Of a stretch of DNA of 64,000 bases, positions 63,905 to 64,000 are shown in pieces. The notes under the pieces are model-generated. The model saw nothing but the letters and a program-made list of their open reading frames with translations, was not told the origin of the DNA and made no database searches. Made by a program: the position numbers and the translations under genes. The stretch spans positions 1-64,000 of the forward strand of contig NZ_FOTI01000011.1 in the NCBI RefSeq assembly GCF_900114545.1. Reading direction: 5' to 3'. This stretch comes from Halanaerobium salsuginis. GTDB lineage: Bacteria > Bacillota > Halanaerobiia > Halanaerobiales > Halanaerobiaceae. Each line of letters starts with the position of its first letter. The first letter of the stretch is position 1.

Positions 63905-64000
63905 ATGAACAAACTTATTGATGAATTAGAAAAAGCATATAATCACACAAGTCAGTGGCTAAAATTTGCTGAAAGCAAGAATGGTGCTTTAATAGCATTA
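63905..64000 (+). CDS. Start of an unidentified protein, cut by window edge
   Basis: Thirty-two codons are visible, from ATG 63905 with AAAGGTG upstream, 10 bases after the flippase. The sequence has an amphipathic start and then SQWLKFAESKNGALIAL. This resembles the beginning of small membrane proteins of the Pycsar-effector/DUF5706 kind (a helix with a FA.AK.GALI pattern before a membrane segment). Too short to be sure. Confidence 0.6.
   Translation, partial: MNKLIDELEKAYNHTSQWLKFAESKNGALIAL

Overview
The window is AT-rich and gene-dense. Nearly all genes run on the plus strand, with strong AGGAGG-type ribosome sites, many intrinsic terminators and LicR-type PTS regulators. This fits an anaerobic, fermentative, motile member of the Firmicutes. 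The CDP-dideoxyhexose cluster would suit a lineage with an outer membrane, such as Halanaerobiales; that placement is inference from gene content. I saw no rRNA, tRNA or CRISPR array.

Layout. 1-195: cut-off start of an ISL3-type transposase. 313-921: XRE-PAS regulator. 1248-7315: signalling operon of CheR, a chemoreceptor, a double KaiC-like ATPase and a GGDEF/HD-GYP protein. 7519-19128: an L-arabinose-type uptake locus. It contains a histidine kinase fused to a degenerate ABC-ATPase domain, an ANTAR response regulator, a leader RNA with an ANTAR-type hexaloop and terminator, AraFGH, a mutarotase-like protein, an AraC regulator and a DUF5107-TPR protein. 19523-27500: galactitol-type PTS locus with aldolases and a triosephosphate-isomerase-like enzyme. 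27697-28533: two small cysteine-rich proteins. 28801-32799: fructose-type PTS. 33262-35298: second chemoreceptor. 35501-41763: ascorbate-type PTS with its regulator and a transketolase. 41853-43459: YaaA and a HAD phosphatase. 43746-54226: reductive uracil degradation, interrupted by an IS110-family element. 54599-56201: HipA-like kinase and HIRAN protein. 56589-64000: CDP-3,6-dideoxyhexose and surface polysaccharide genes, running off the right edge.

How the parts work together. Three PTS loci lie in tandem, each with its own PRD/EIIB/EIIA regulator. The arabinose locus appears to be controlled by RNA antitermination: kinase to ANTAR regulator to leader hairpin. The pyrimidine genes encode uptake and the steps uracil to dihydrouracil to N-carbamoyl-beta-alanine to beta-alanine to malonate semialdehyde and probably 3-hydroxypropionate, with a P-II protein at the end.

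Most unusual points: the pseudo-ABC/GAF/histidine kinase fusion and its ANTAR leader; a structured RNA candidate (possible bridge RNA) behind the IS110 transposase; a stand-alone Fe-S half of PreT; two genes that appear to start at CTG, one of them a full-length yaaA that ATG-based calling would truncate; and an araC-family gene whose promoter implies a leaderless mRNA.
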